A DNA stretch of 64,000 bases, from contig QRDG01000233.1 of NCBI GenBank assembly GCA_012064385.1, positions 237,961-301,960 of the forward strand. The letters are read 5' to 3'. This DNA is from Puccinellia tenuiflora. Taxonomy: Eukaryota > Streptophyta > Magnoliopsida > Poales > Poaceae. The notes under the pieces are model-generated. The model saw nothing but the letters and a program-made list of their open reading frames with translations, was not told the DNA's origin and searched no databases. The number at the start of each line of letters is the position of its first letter. The first letter of the stretch is position 1. The translations under genes and the position numbers were made by a program. Of this stretch, positions 34,848-45,408 are shown in pieces.

Positions 34848-35127
34848 CAAGAGGAGCGCAACAGAAAATGGACATCGCTGTCGCAGTCTACATCTTTTGG
34901 CATGTGTGGAAAGAAAGGGGAAGGAGAATTTTTCAAAACGAGGAGATGACTGTTGCTGGGGTTGCAACTCTCGTCCGAGCCGAGGTAGATTTGTTGTTCC
35001 TAGCTAAACGCATAGGCTAAGTGTGTGGAGTGAGTGGTGCTAGACACCGGCTGTATTCTGTAAACAAACCTCTTTTCTCTATCTTTAATGCAAGGCAGAA
35101 CGCCTGCTGTTCCCGTAAAAAAAAACA
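34848..35127 (+). mobile_element. 5'-truncated LINE fragment with A-tail and TSD
   Basis: The frame to 35020 reads WHVWKERGRRIFQNEEM, the typical last part of a plant LINE ORF2. It is followed by a 3'UTR and an A-run at 35117-35125. The flanks carry a near-perfect 15-bp duplication, aaacacaatccgcta at 34833-34847 and aaacacaatccgtta at 35123-35137, as expected from target-primed reverse transcription. Confidence 0.83.
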
Positions 35128-35252
35128 CAATCCGTTAGATGAACCGTCACTTCTCGAGGCTAACTACGAAAAAAACAATAGATTCCATATATAATGTAGA
35201 GAAATAGCTAACAAACGCTTACAACTCATTTTCAAACAAAAAACAAATCAAC

Positions 35253-35253
<1 letters not shown>

Positions 35254-35295
<42 letters not shown>
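35254..35295. repeat. Poly-C tract of 42 bases
   Basis: Uninterrupted C-run followed by tctatgggg. Its length may be partly an assembly artefact. It is able to form an i-motif (or G-quadruplex on the other strand). Confidence 0.9.
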
Positions 35296-35297
<2 letters not shown>

Positions 35298-35355
35298 TAT
35301 GGGGTCGACTTAGTTAAAAGGAATGAGCGCTCAAAAGCGTTTCCAGCATGTTTAG

Positions 35356-35647
35356 AATCTCTTTGATTTAAAAGATTTGCATAGGAATTTTAAAGGATTC
35401 AAATTCTTAGAATTTTCCTTATTGTGGTTGTTCGATTTGTAGAAATTAATCTAATAGGAATTTTTTAAGTAACTCTTTGCACTAGATTTCATAGGAATCT
35501 AACATCCATCCAAAACTCTTTTTATAATTCTTCGCTTTTCTACGATGGAATCAAAACATACTTTGGTGTATAGAAAATTATGTAGAATTGGATTTAGCAT
35601 GACACTGCAATCCCGTGTTTTTGAAAACCCGCGAATCAAAGAGCCCC
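35356..35647. mobile_element. MITE-like element (Tourist-type candidate)
   Basis: Left end gaatctctttgatt after TTA and right end aatcaaagagcccc are inverted near-copies. Inner sequence repeats the motif ataggaattt typical of grass MITEs. The right TTA is not found, so classification is tentative. Confidence 0.45.
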
Positions 35648-35789
35648 ACCGATGTGGCTTTTCTCTATGTGTCACTGTGACATTTTACATGTATAAGACA
35701 ACGACATGTGTTCCGTCTTCTTCCTCTTGATACCATTTTTTCTTCTACTTCAATCTCCAAGTTCTTTTGCCCTAGACTTTGTGGACCTT

Positions 35790-35794
35790 ATCCT
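35790..35794. repeat. Target-site duplication atcct, left copy
   Basis: Directly precedes TGTAACG of the solo LTR; matches 39453-39457. Confidence 0.88.
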
Positions 35795-38700
35795 TGTAAC
35801 GCCCCAAGATTGGTACTATGCAGACTTGAGCGTTCCAGCCAAATCCGCATAATAACGATCCTAAAGGACGCCCACCAGGCATAACGTGCACGTCGCAACA
35901 CACACATTATGCGGGTGGAATTGTGATAACATTACAACAGTTCTCGATGGAACCCACAAAAGAACATATATACAACAACGACTCACCGAGTCAAGAGCAA
36001 AGATACAATACAAAGATCCAAAATAACAACGGAAGCGGGTAGCGTCCGGCTACGGACAAGAAACAAATTGGACTAAGAGTCCTGAAGATAAACGAAGGCA
36101 CCATATCCCTGCCCAGGCCAAGCCGGAGGGATTCCCAAGCTAACGTCGTCAGACTTCAAACCTGTCGGATGCATTGGAATAGCAGCCCCGAAGGGGTCAG
36201 TACTATAAACAGTACTGGCAAGTAATACTCGCAAGATATCAAAGCTGGAATTCCGGGGGAAGAGGGTTAGCGATTGAGGCGGCGGCAAGCAGCACTAACA
36301 ACTTATAGAGACACGCTACAACTTTCATCTAAAGAGACAAGGTAAGAGAGCGCATAAGAAACCAACTATACTACTCACCACATCAAAAACCCGCCCAAGT
36401 ATTACTCCCTCGGTCAACCACCCACGAGGAAGCAATCAGGGCAACTCAGACGGTGGACAAGTTTTATGGATTATTATTCAATTAATCAATCTTACTAGTC
36501 AAGTTATTATCATTATAAGGTGCAAGTTGTCTATGATCTTTTTAGCCAGCGCATTTCACCAAGTCGTCCATAACCGCGGACACGGCTTTTCGAAAAGATT
36601 TCACCCTGCAGGGATGCACCAATGAACCCCACACGCATCGAAACACTTGCTTAGAGGTTGTACCGGTGGAGCGTTCCGACGCAATACTTCCCTTCTCTAC
36701 ACAACAAGTCCAGGGAGCCACCTAGCTAGGTCAGATCCACCTTGAGAGTCCGGCCGAAGCTTCGAGGTGGGCCTAACCGATGCGTGAACGGCTTCGGGAG
36801 GAACACTCATACGATTGCCCTCCTTCCACATGCGATTAACGCCCATGCCGCAAGCCCTACCGTATAGTAACCACGTATCCATCATCATCTTACCTTCTCA
36901 TCATCATCATCGTTGTACGCGCGCAAATGGAAACACCCGAACTACTTGTGGCACCTGGACAGGTTTGAGGATCCGGTAATAGATTGTGGGGAGGCCCATA
37001 GAACTCCTACATGTGGTTAGTGCGCTCAGTCTTGGATCAGCGGAAAAGAACTCGGGTCCTAGGCGACACTAGCAGAACAAATCACCACGATTGGCCTTCC
37101 GCCGGTGCCTTATCTTTATTAAGTTATTCCCATCGCAACAGGAAATTAAAGATTACCATTTTAGTTGAGCCTAGCTACCATGTCAACAACAAGACTAGAT
37201 AAAAAGATAACAGGACTCAAGCAAAGCACCTAAGCATGCACCAGGACTCGCAAGGCTAACAAGGTAAACAAGCAACACGTAATAGGATGTGGGGGTGTGG
37301 CTATATCATGGCTGCCAGGTAAACATGCAAATAGGATCGGGACACAAGCATCGCAACATAAGGCTAGCAAGGAACAAAAGAGAGGACGAGTAAGAGACAG
37401 AAAACAAGCAATGATAGCAAGGGAGTATCACTTGCCTGCAATCCGGTAGAGCTAGCAGAACCTGTCGTTGCTCACATCAACTCAACGGCCTATCCCGAAG
37501 AAGCAACAAACACTTGAAGCGCAAAAGATGCATTTTACTTCTACGACAAAAGAACCGGCATGTCGATGACATGATGCATGACAAATTAAATGCGATTCAA
37601 TTTTTATCCCTAGCACATGGCAAAGCATTTTAAATGGGATCGGTGCACAATATAAATGCACCGGACTAAACTCCATAATTAAATTGATTTAACTCGACTA
37701 AATGGATAAAGGTGCGATGTTAATTAATTATGCATGATTTTATAAGATACGCATATAGGTAGATAGGGCTAGGGTTGGGGTCACACATCGGATCGGGGGA
37801 ATCTTCGGATTCAGGACCACCATCTTCGGATCGGAGAGGAAGTAGTCGATGTAGTCGAAGTAGTCGTTCGTAGTCGAAGTAGATGTCCGTCCGGAGTTCA
37901 AGTAGTCGAGGTAGTCGACGTCGTGGAAGTAGTCGTACTCGGGTCGTCGTCGTGGCGGACCTTGGCGTTCCGGTCTTTGGGGTCGTCGGGGTTCACGGCG
38001 TCGGGGTTCGGGGATCTTGTCGGGTTCCGGTCTTCGGGCTTCACGGTGGCGGGGGTACTCAAGCGTCGGTAGTCGTACATGGAGTCGTGGAGGAACTCAT
38101 CGCATCGTCATCCGGTCGTCGGGTAAGATCTTGGCGTTGCACCTTTCACGGTCGTCGGGGAAGGAGAACTTGTTGGTCCACGTGTCGGGTTGCGCTTCAC
38201 GACGGGAGGCGCGCACACGCATTTTCACGACGGGAAACGTTCGGGGACCGTCGGAACACGGCACCGGGGAACGGAAGAAGGTGTCGGAGAGGCTTCACGA
38301 CGGGAAACGGACGCCGGGGAACACGAAGACACACGGAACCACACCACTTGCACAAACAGGAGGAAGGCCGCATGTGCTTGCTGCGTCCAAGCAACAGAGG
38401 CCACGGCATGGAGGGAAACGGGCTGGAGGAGAGAAGCACGTGGTGGCGGGTGGCTGTGGTCGAGCAGCTCGGGGAGGCGGAGCGGAGGCCGGCCGGTGGA
38501 GACGAGGGAGCCCGTCGGGGAAGCAGCAGGCGGACGAGCGGACGGAGCTGGGGCACCGAGGTCGAGGGCCGGCAGGGGGCGTCGAGTTGGCGGCGAGGGC
38601 CGGCCATGGGAAGGTGGCAGAGAAGGGGTGTGGTGGGGTCGACGACGGCGAAGCGAGGAGAGAGGATAAGGGGGAGAGGACGGGCGGAGGAGAGGATCCG

Positions 38701-39452
38701 GCGCTGGCCGCGGTGGAGGGAGACCGGGCGGAGGAGGGCGGCCTCGTCGGGGACGCGGGAGGACGGCGGGAGGAGGAGCACGGGGTCGGGTCAAGCTCGG
38801 GCGCGGCCAAGAGGGAGCAGGCGACGAGGGCCGCCGGGGAGAGGGGAGGACGGCCACGGGAGGAGCTCGTCCGGCGCAGCTCGGAGGAAGCAGGAGGAGG
38901 AGCTCGGCGCGAGCGCAAGGCGCAGGTCGGGGAGAGCACGCATGGGTGCGAGGAAGGTGAGGGAGGAGCGGCGGGGCGGCTGGGGAGAGGATGCGGGGAG
39001 AAGGGAAAGAAGAGAGAAAAAGGGAAGAAAAGAAAGAGGGTCCAGGGACCTGAAAAGAAACAGAAAAGGGTCCTTTTGGGAGGTGGAAGGGCAGATTTGC
39101 GAAACGACAAAAACGGAGGAGGGTGGCTGCAAGGTGCAAGGGGGTAGGAGGAAAAGAGCCAGGGCAGAAATTAGGGTTTTGGAGGCTAGGTGGGCCTGGG
39201 CCAGGTTTGGGCTACTCTCTCGCAATTATCAAAACATTTTTATTTTGCAAATTTAATTTGGCAATTAATTTTAGGAAACGGAGACGACTGTCTCGATAAA
39301 AAAAATTTCCGACAATTTTAGCAAAAATAAAATAGGGTTTAATAAAAATCGTTTTTGCGGATAAAAACATGCGATGCAATGATGCTGATATCATGATGAT
39401 GCAAAAAAGAAAAACAAACAATCTAATTTGGGGAAAACCCCGGGACATTACA
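35795..39452 (-). mobile_element. Solo LTR, 3.66 kb, probably Gypsy-type
   Basis: It begins TGTAACGCCCCAAG and ends GGGACATTACA and is flanked by atcct on both sides, with no internal domain. This is the product of recombination between two LTRs. Read on the minus strand it begins TGTAATGTCCCGG and contains a CT-rich leader-like block (39180-38900), so transcription was probably on that strand. Long open frames at 37883-39256 on both strands lie in GC-rich sequence of low complexity and are not counted as genes. The family was not identified. Confidence 0.83.
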
Positions 39453-39457
39453 ATCCT
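39453..39457. repeat. Target-site duplication atcct, right copy
   Basis: Follows ATTACA directly and matches 35790-35794. Confidence 0.88.
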
Positions 39458-40536
39458 CCTAGCTCGGCTTCATCGCCGAGGACAAGATCTCTTCTACCAA
39501 TCTCGCGGGTCACCCTCTACAAGGGCTAGAGACGGAGGACGACTAGCTCTGTTTCGCTGAATATGCGCCGCCCGCACCTATCTCGAACCACCCCGCCATG
39601 GTCTACACATAAGAATTAAAGTAAGAAATGTCCCTGAATCAATGAAGTCCCTTGTTATTACTCCTTATGTTTACTTCGCAATTAATGGTAGGCTCGCACA
39701 TGTATTATGCTCCAACAATTTGGTCTAATAGTTCACCATGTGTATTTTGTTGTAAAACTCGCTTTCTTTCCTTTCCCACCAAAATCTTATTTGCCATAAC
39801 AAAAAAAATCTAGATAATTTTTATTATGGAGGTTTTGACCGGTTGTTCTTCTCTTATGTAGATTGCGTTATTTAAATTTTGATTGGGAAGATACTACTAA
39901 CCATATAACGATTTTTCACTTGCAACTTCTATTCACACACCCCAAATAAAATTTAAATTCAAATGGAATTACAACTTTCAAGTACAATTAACAACATTTA
40001 TTTGTGTTTCACGTCTCTTATTGTGCGGATCAAATTTAGGTTTAAAATCTTGTGGAAGATAGAATGTGAAAGTGCTAATTCAACCTTATTACGCTAGGCC
40101 TAGGTACAAGGCTCTCTCCAATCGGCCATAAGGTTCCTATGGTCGATCATAAGAGAACTTAGGCATTGTAGAGGTGGTTGCAATGGAAAATTACTTAAGG
40201 TTGGCCTCTCCCGTACGGATAGGCCATAACAGTAAAACTAACATTTTTTATTTGTCTCACCTCTATGTCTCGTGAGTGCATATGCAAGACATTGACACTG
40301 CTGTCAGGTCTGGGAAATGTTGTCGAAGGGAGGAGTGCTACTCCCATATGTACAATGAGGACCGACATGCGAGTTAAAGAAATATGGGTGTTGGAATATT
40401 GCCGACACCATGAGTCAGGGGGCTCGTTGCAACTAGGGAAAGGGTTGCAACCATTAGTTTGGGCGCTGGAGTACTACGACCGCTTGAGCTCGTCGCAGTT
40501 CGGGAGCACGTTGGAACCGGGGCCTACATTGTGGTC
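39458..40536. other. Intergenic, no gene recognised
   Basis: About 1.1 kb, AT-rich in the middle. A 91-codon frame near 40265-40540 has no recognisable motif and is not supported as a gene. Confidence 0.4.
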
Positions 40537-40539
40537 TTA

Positions 40540-41117
40540 GGGCTCCTTTGATTCGAAGGATAAGAAAAGTGTAGGAATGGATAACCTTTAGAAATGGAAT
40601 GCCATGCAAGGATTTGGTTACCGAATTGAAAAAAATCTCTTTGGTAGCGAGATTTACAGGAACTGTGGTTACCGAAAAATTACCGGTTGGTTACCTGGCG
40701 AGATTCTCACACAAAATTTGAAATTTGAACATAAAACATAAAAAAAATCAGAATTAGATTTTGGGAAGAAGAATACGGCTCAAATTCAAACGGGCCGATA
40801 TTTTTCTACCGATAAACTCATTTCTCGCGGTGGGAGGGGGGGGGCGAGAATTCCAGTTACGCCCAGTAACCGCAGTATTTCGACCAGTAACCAAATCCCT
40901 GATGTCATGTCTAGTTGAATCCTATGTCAAGAGCAATTTTCTTTGATCGCGATGAAGGGGAATTTTCCATGAGGTCCAACCTAGTGTTTTTTTTCCTATG
41001 AACTTTACACTACAATATTACTACGGGATTATGTATGATTCAAACAGCTGTTGTAGAAAAATTTCCATAGGATCTTAATCCTATGAAAATAGAAAATCAT
41101 ATGAATCAATGGAATCC
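40540..41117. mobile_element. Tourist-like MITE with nested insertion
   Basis: Ends gggctcctttgattc and gaatcaatggaatcc are inverted with 12 of 15 matches, flanked by TTA at 40537-40539 and 41118-41120. Both halves contain the ccataggat/tcctatg motifs common in grass Tourist MITEs. The left part is interrupted by a second inverted-repeat element at 40610-40898. Confidence 0.65.
40610..40898. mobile_element. Nested MITE-like element
   Basis: Terminal inverted repeats ggatttggttac and gtaaccaaatcc are perfect over 12 bases, with further ggttaccg/cagtaac repeats inside. Target duplication is unclear. Lies wholly within the Tourist-like element. Confidence 0.6.
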
Positions 41118-41187
41118 TTAAATGTCGTTTATTTCGTGCTGATATAGTATATATGTTGGCCCTACCTTAAGGTTGAATTTTTGGAAG

Positions 41188-41370
41188 TGAGACTAGCTCA
41201 ACTGGTTGGGGGAGTGGATGTACAAAACCAACATCCAAGTTCAAGTCCCCACGAACGCGAATTTAGGTTCCTATTTATACTTGAGGATTACGACTTCCTG
41301 ATACTCATGCAATTTATCCTGAGGACCAGACTTGGTTATTAATCAAGATAAAAATCCTGATACTCATGCT
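41188..41370 (+). mobile_element. tRNA-derived SINE
   Basis: A tRNA-like head with an A-box-like TAGCTCAACTGGTTGGG (about 41195-41211) and B-box-like GTTCAAGTCC (about 41239-41248) is followed by a non-tRNA body. The head lacks a full cloverleaf, so it is not a tRNA gene. The 14-bp direct repeat cctgatactcatgc (41297-41310 and 41356-41369) lies at its 3' side. The 3' border is approximate. Confidence 0.55.
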
Positions 41371-41374
41371 TAAT

Positions 41375-41432
41375 GGCTGTGTGCATCTCTAGTTGGTGCA
41401 GAGGCCGGGTAAGTGAAATTCTCCCCTAAAAA
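41375..41432 (+). mobile_element. Very short LINE 3' tail
   Basis: The sequence ggctgtgtgcatc...tggtgcagaggccggg followed by a short A-run is the consensus-like end of Triticeae LINEs as remembered. No ORF remains. Confidence 0.5.
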
Positions 41433-42169
41433 GTTAGATCCGTTGAGAAACCCTAGCCTCCCGGGTCACCTTGTGGCGACTCCGGAGGCCCCGCCGCCAC
41501 CACCAAACAGGCCCCTCGTCGCCGCCCCCTTCACCTCGCCGTCGCTGAAGGAGGCCGTCCGACGGCGGACGGCGGCGGCAGAGCGTCCCTGCCCGTTCGT
41601 TTTTTGTCCTGGCAGTCTTCTCCAACTAGATCTCGCGACGCCATCTGTCTCCTGCTTTACTGCTATGGAGACGGTGATCTGAATCCCACGCTGCACGTCG
41701 GAAGGGCGGATGGATGCCAAGATGCATGCCAATCCGTTGGATTGCCTCTCCATGCATATGGCAATAACGTATCTGGGCAACATATGGCGATGGCGTATTG
41801 CTTCTCTGTGCCATGATTGGAGTATACAAGGTATGTATCCAACGCGCGTGGGATTCAAAGTGTCTACTGTCTAACTAGCCACGGGCTGGAGACGTTGTTG
41901 AAGCCGACCGTCCGCATGTCGTGGCCGCCGCCTACATGGCCATACAACGGCATCTTGACCGGTATGTTCGGCTGTGGGCGCACGCTGTGTCCGGCGCATC
42001 CGTGGACATGCAACGACGTCATAGCCGATATGTGCGGCTACCGCCTCAGGCGTGGCGCCGCCGCTGCCACCGCTGCCGCTCTACCGCCGCCACCGATTGA
42101 TGCAGGTCCAGGCGACAAGAATTCTTCAGCATCTTCATCCACGTCGACCATGATCTGACTGTAGATTGG
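41433..42169. other. GC-rich segment of unknown origin, left flank of the Sirevirus
   Basis: Contains short frames on both strands without recognised motifs. Before the Sirevirus inserted it was continuous with 55351-56019, so it may be the body of the LINE whose tail lies there. That is an inference; no LINE protein motif was found in it. Confidence 0.35.
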
Positions 42170-42174
42170 GAGAT
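42170..42174. repeat. Target-site duplication gagat, left copy
   Basis: Abuts the LTR at 42175 and is repeated at 55346-55350. Confidence 0.92.
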
Positions 42175-43416
42175 TGAAAGGATCGTATGGGCACCTAGAG
42201 GGGGGGGGTGAATAGGTGCTACACCAATTTTTTAATTCTTTTTCGATTTTAGGCTTCACACAAAGGTAAATTCTCTAGATATGCAACTATGGTGAATATA
42301 CCTATATAAAGAGCAAACTAAAACAACTAGGCAATTAACGATACAAGTATAGACAACTAAGAGAAAAGGATAACCAAAAGTAGAAGCACGCGGAGACAAG
42401 GATGTATTCCCGAGTTCCTCCTTGTTAAGGGAGTACATCTCGTTGGAGGGGTGTGAGCTCGCCACAAGAGGCCTACTCAAGATGCCACAAAGGCCTCACC
42501 CTATTCTCCGATGAACCGCACCCAAGGGTTTGGTTCACCTTCCACTATCGGAATCCTTTGAGGCGGAATCCGGAGCCTTTACAATTTTTTGGGACACACA
42601 CCCACAACTTAATTGGGGGCTCCCAAATCAACACATCTGTCACAATTACAACAAGTAGTAAGCACAAGAATTCTTGGGTAACACAATGCTAACCCTAGAA
42701 ATGAAATCCTCAAGTGAATGAGGGGGAAATGAAGAACGGCTTGGTGAAGATGTAGATCCGGGTCTTCTGCTTCAATCCTCTAAAGATCAACGAGTTTGGA
42801 TGGAGGAATTGGGAGATCTATCGATTTGAGCTCTGAGATATTAGGGTTCTTAAATGATGGACGAGCTAGCTGTCCTGAGGTAGGTGGAGGGGTATTTATA
42901 CCCCTCGGAGAAATTTGCCCGTGGAGTCCACTAAGGCCGGATACTCCGGTCTGAGTGGGCCGTACACTCCGGCGTGGGCCGGAGACTCTGGTCTCCTTCC
43001 GGGGTCCCTCCGGACAGACACCAGAGCCGCACCACACATCGCTCGCTTTGGGAAGAGCCGGAGACTCCGGTCAGGGGGACCGGAAACTCCGGCGTGGGCG
43101 GAGACTCCGCACCCGGGCGGAGACTTTGTCGAAGAAGCTCAACAGGCCGGAGACTCCGGGCACCCTCCGGTGGTACTCCGGAGGGACACCAGAGCCACAC
43201 CACAACTTGGCGAAGGGCAGGAAAATCCAGGGGCCGGAGACTCCGGCCTGGGACTGACCTGCAGCAAATAAATTCTGCCAATTCTTCCCTTTTTGGTGGT
43301 AGATGCTTAGGGCAAAATTATGACAATTAACCTGCAGCACTTAGCATCACATTAGATGATCACTAGTGTTGTTAACTAACACTCAAAACCAATGGGGTTT
43401 AGGGAATGCTCTTTCA
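42175..43416 (-). repeat. 3' LTR of the Maximus-like element
   Basis: On the minus strand it starts TGAAAGAGCATTCCC and ends CCTTTCA. The TATAAATA box on that strand is at 42900-42893, with a palindrome cluster upstream (43246-42930). Confidence 0.93.
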
Positions 43417-43430
43417 ATCTCCCCTTTTTG
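43417..43430 (-). promoter_or_regulatory. Polypurine tract
   Basis: On the minus strand caaaaaggggagat directly precedes the 3' LTR. Confidence 0.87.
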
Positions 43431-45408
43431 GTGTTAGATGACAACACTAGGATTTGCAAACAAATAGATCATATCATGTGACTAAGAAATAGCATCTCCC
43501 CTTAAATGTGTGCATATGAATCAAGATACACATAAAGGGGAACACACATTGATCTGTTGTGGTTTAGGGGGTTTTTTGTTATCGTCTCCACAGGGATCAA
43601 AATCTATTGGTGCTTTTCCTTTCCAGAAGCTTGGCACAACGAAAAGGTGGGTTGGTGTTTTACGGATCTAGGCTAGTTCTTGCGGATCAAGCAACAGAAA
43701 ATAAAAACGGTGACAGCAAAGGGGAGGCTAAGGAAGAGTGTTTCTCGGACAGCAAAGGGGAGGCTAAGGAAGATCTCGCAGACACCAAAGGGGAGGCTAA
43801 GGAAGAGTGGATCGTCAAACATAACAAAAACTCAAAACTTCAGCAAGGTGGAGGCTAAGGAAGAATCAACAAACACAAAACATGAACAGCAACAAAGGGG
43901 GGCTAAGGAAGATTTTACAAGCAACAAAGTCACATCACGATTACAAAGTTCACACAATTAGAGCGATTCAGAGAGTTATAGAGAGTTTTCACCGAAGGGT
44001 TGGAGTGGATCGAATCAGTTCGTCGCGGCGGCAGCAGAGGAAGCAGAGGCGGGAGGCTAAGGAAGATACAGACGAATTAGAAGCAAGGAAGTAGACAGGG
44101 ACAGATACAAATCAAGGGCTTCTTCTTTCCTCTCGTTCCTCGCGGATCGTCTTCGCCATGTTTCTCCAAAGTTCTTCCTAGTTCTTCGGTTCTTGATCTG
44201 GGTGGAGTGGTTGGTTGGGTCTTGGATCTGGTGGATGCGGTGGAGTGGTTCTCCTGGATGCGGAGCTCTCTTCTTCTTGGACAAGGAAGCCGCTTTATAG
44301 GCGCTGCGGAAGTGGCGAGGGCCGCGGTCGATGGCGTGGTTGGTGGCGAGGCGGGAACTTCCGCCGTCGCTTTTCAGCTTTTTGCCCGGACGCACATGGT
44401 CAGCTCCCTACTTTATCACCTTTTTGACTCTTCTGGTTTCTTCTCCTCCAAGTTGATCGATTCCCTCCTTGCTGATTCAAACGCATGCGCAGCGCAAGGG
44501 AGATACGCTCGCATACTTCTCTTCTGGCTTCGAGAGGTCCTGGCTTCGAGAGGTTCTGGCTTCGAGAGGTGGCACCCTCGCGAGGCATTCATCCTTGCCA
44601 AGCGAAACCCTCGCGAAGCACATCTCGCGAGGCGTCCGTTGTCTTTTGGCGCGAAGTATCAGCCCTCTTGAAGTAGCGTCAGGAACATGCCTCGAGAGGC
44701 GAATTGCCTCGAGAGGGATCCTCCTGAAGCTTTTATCTCTACAAGCGTTGGAGATGAAGAAATATGTGCCTTGGCGCACTGATCTGCAAAAAGTGGATAA
44801 CTGATGTAAAAAGCATTTAAAATCTTGACTGAACTTCCCAAATATGAGCAAGATTTGGGGTTTTGGATGTCGAAAAGATGTGCATAATTCAGAGTGATCA
44901 CACATACAAATAAATATGACATGATATATATATAACAAGTTCATTTGCAAAACAAAGATACATGACATAAAAGGGGTTGAGTTTTGTGTTAACGATCATA
45001 CCTTGTGCATGAGAATAAAATATTTTTCCAATGCATATCTCACCTCACAAATAACTCAACCATAGATAATACCCGATATCATGTCTCCTCAAGAATAAAA
45101 AGACACCAAGATCCACAACTCACATAGAAGTAGCAAATAAAGTTCAACTAACACATAAGGTTCAACACACGAAATATAAAGGGACACAAGCTCTCAAGGA
45201 ATGATAAAAGCAAATGCTTGTGCCCGACCCATGCAAATCCCACGAATAACCTACTAGAACCATTTCTCCCCCTTTGGCATCGAGACACCAAAAAGGAAGA
45301 AAGGCGATGCTAACGATCCCATGAAGATCACTCGGAGTCCTCCTCGGTGGCATCACCAGCATCATCATCATCATACTCCGATCCACTAGCCTCGTCATCA
45401 TCATCCTC
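43431..45408 (-). other. 3' non-coding region of the Maximus-like element
   Basis: Two kilobases between the env-like stop and the polypurine tract. It holds six copies of a ggaggctaaggaaga core (43716-44070) and a run of ctcgcgagg/cctcgagagg palindromes (44525-44720). Frames here are short and unsupported. Confidence 0.7.
43716..44070. repeat. Six interspersed copies of a GGAGGCTAAGGAAGA motif
   Basis: Copies lie near 43722, 43757, 43791, 43849, 43897 (shortened to ggggctaaggaaga) and 44050, the first three with the flank caaagg. On the RNA strand of the element the motif is pyrimidine-rich. Confidence 0.85.

Noticed and set aside
35250..35310. Third copy of the Sirevirus U5 hairpin at the poly-C tract
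   Set aside because: The flanks (caact and tctatgggg) do not pair like the CCTA/TAGG stem, and no LTR end or primer site follows.
37883..39256. Long open frames on both strands (up to 457 codons)
   Set aside because: They are within a GC-rich solo LTR, low in complexity (Arg/Gly or Pro/Ser only), mutually overlapping on both strands, and have no domain.
41188..41260. tRNA gene
   Set aside because: A- and B-box-like motifs are present but the arms do not form a proper cloverleaf. Better explained as a SINE head. The same holds for 59295-59365.
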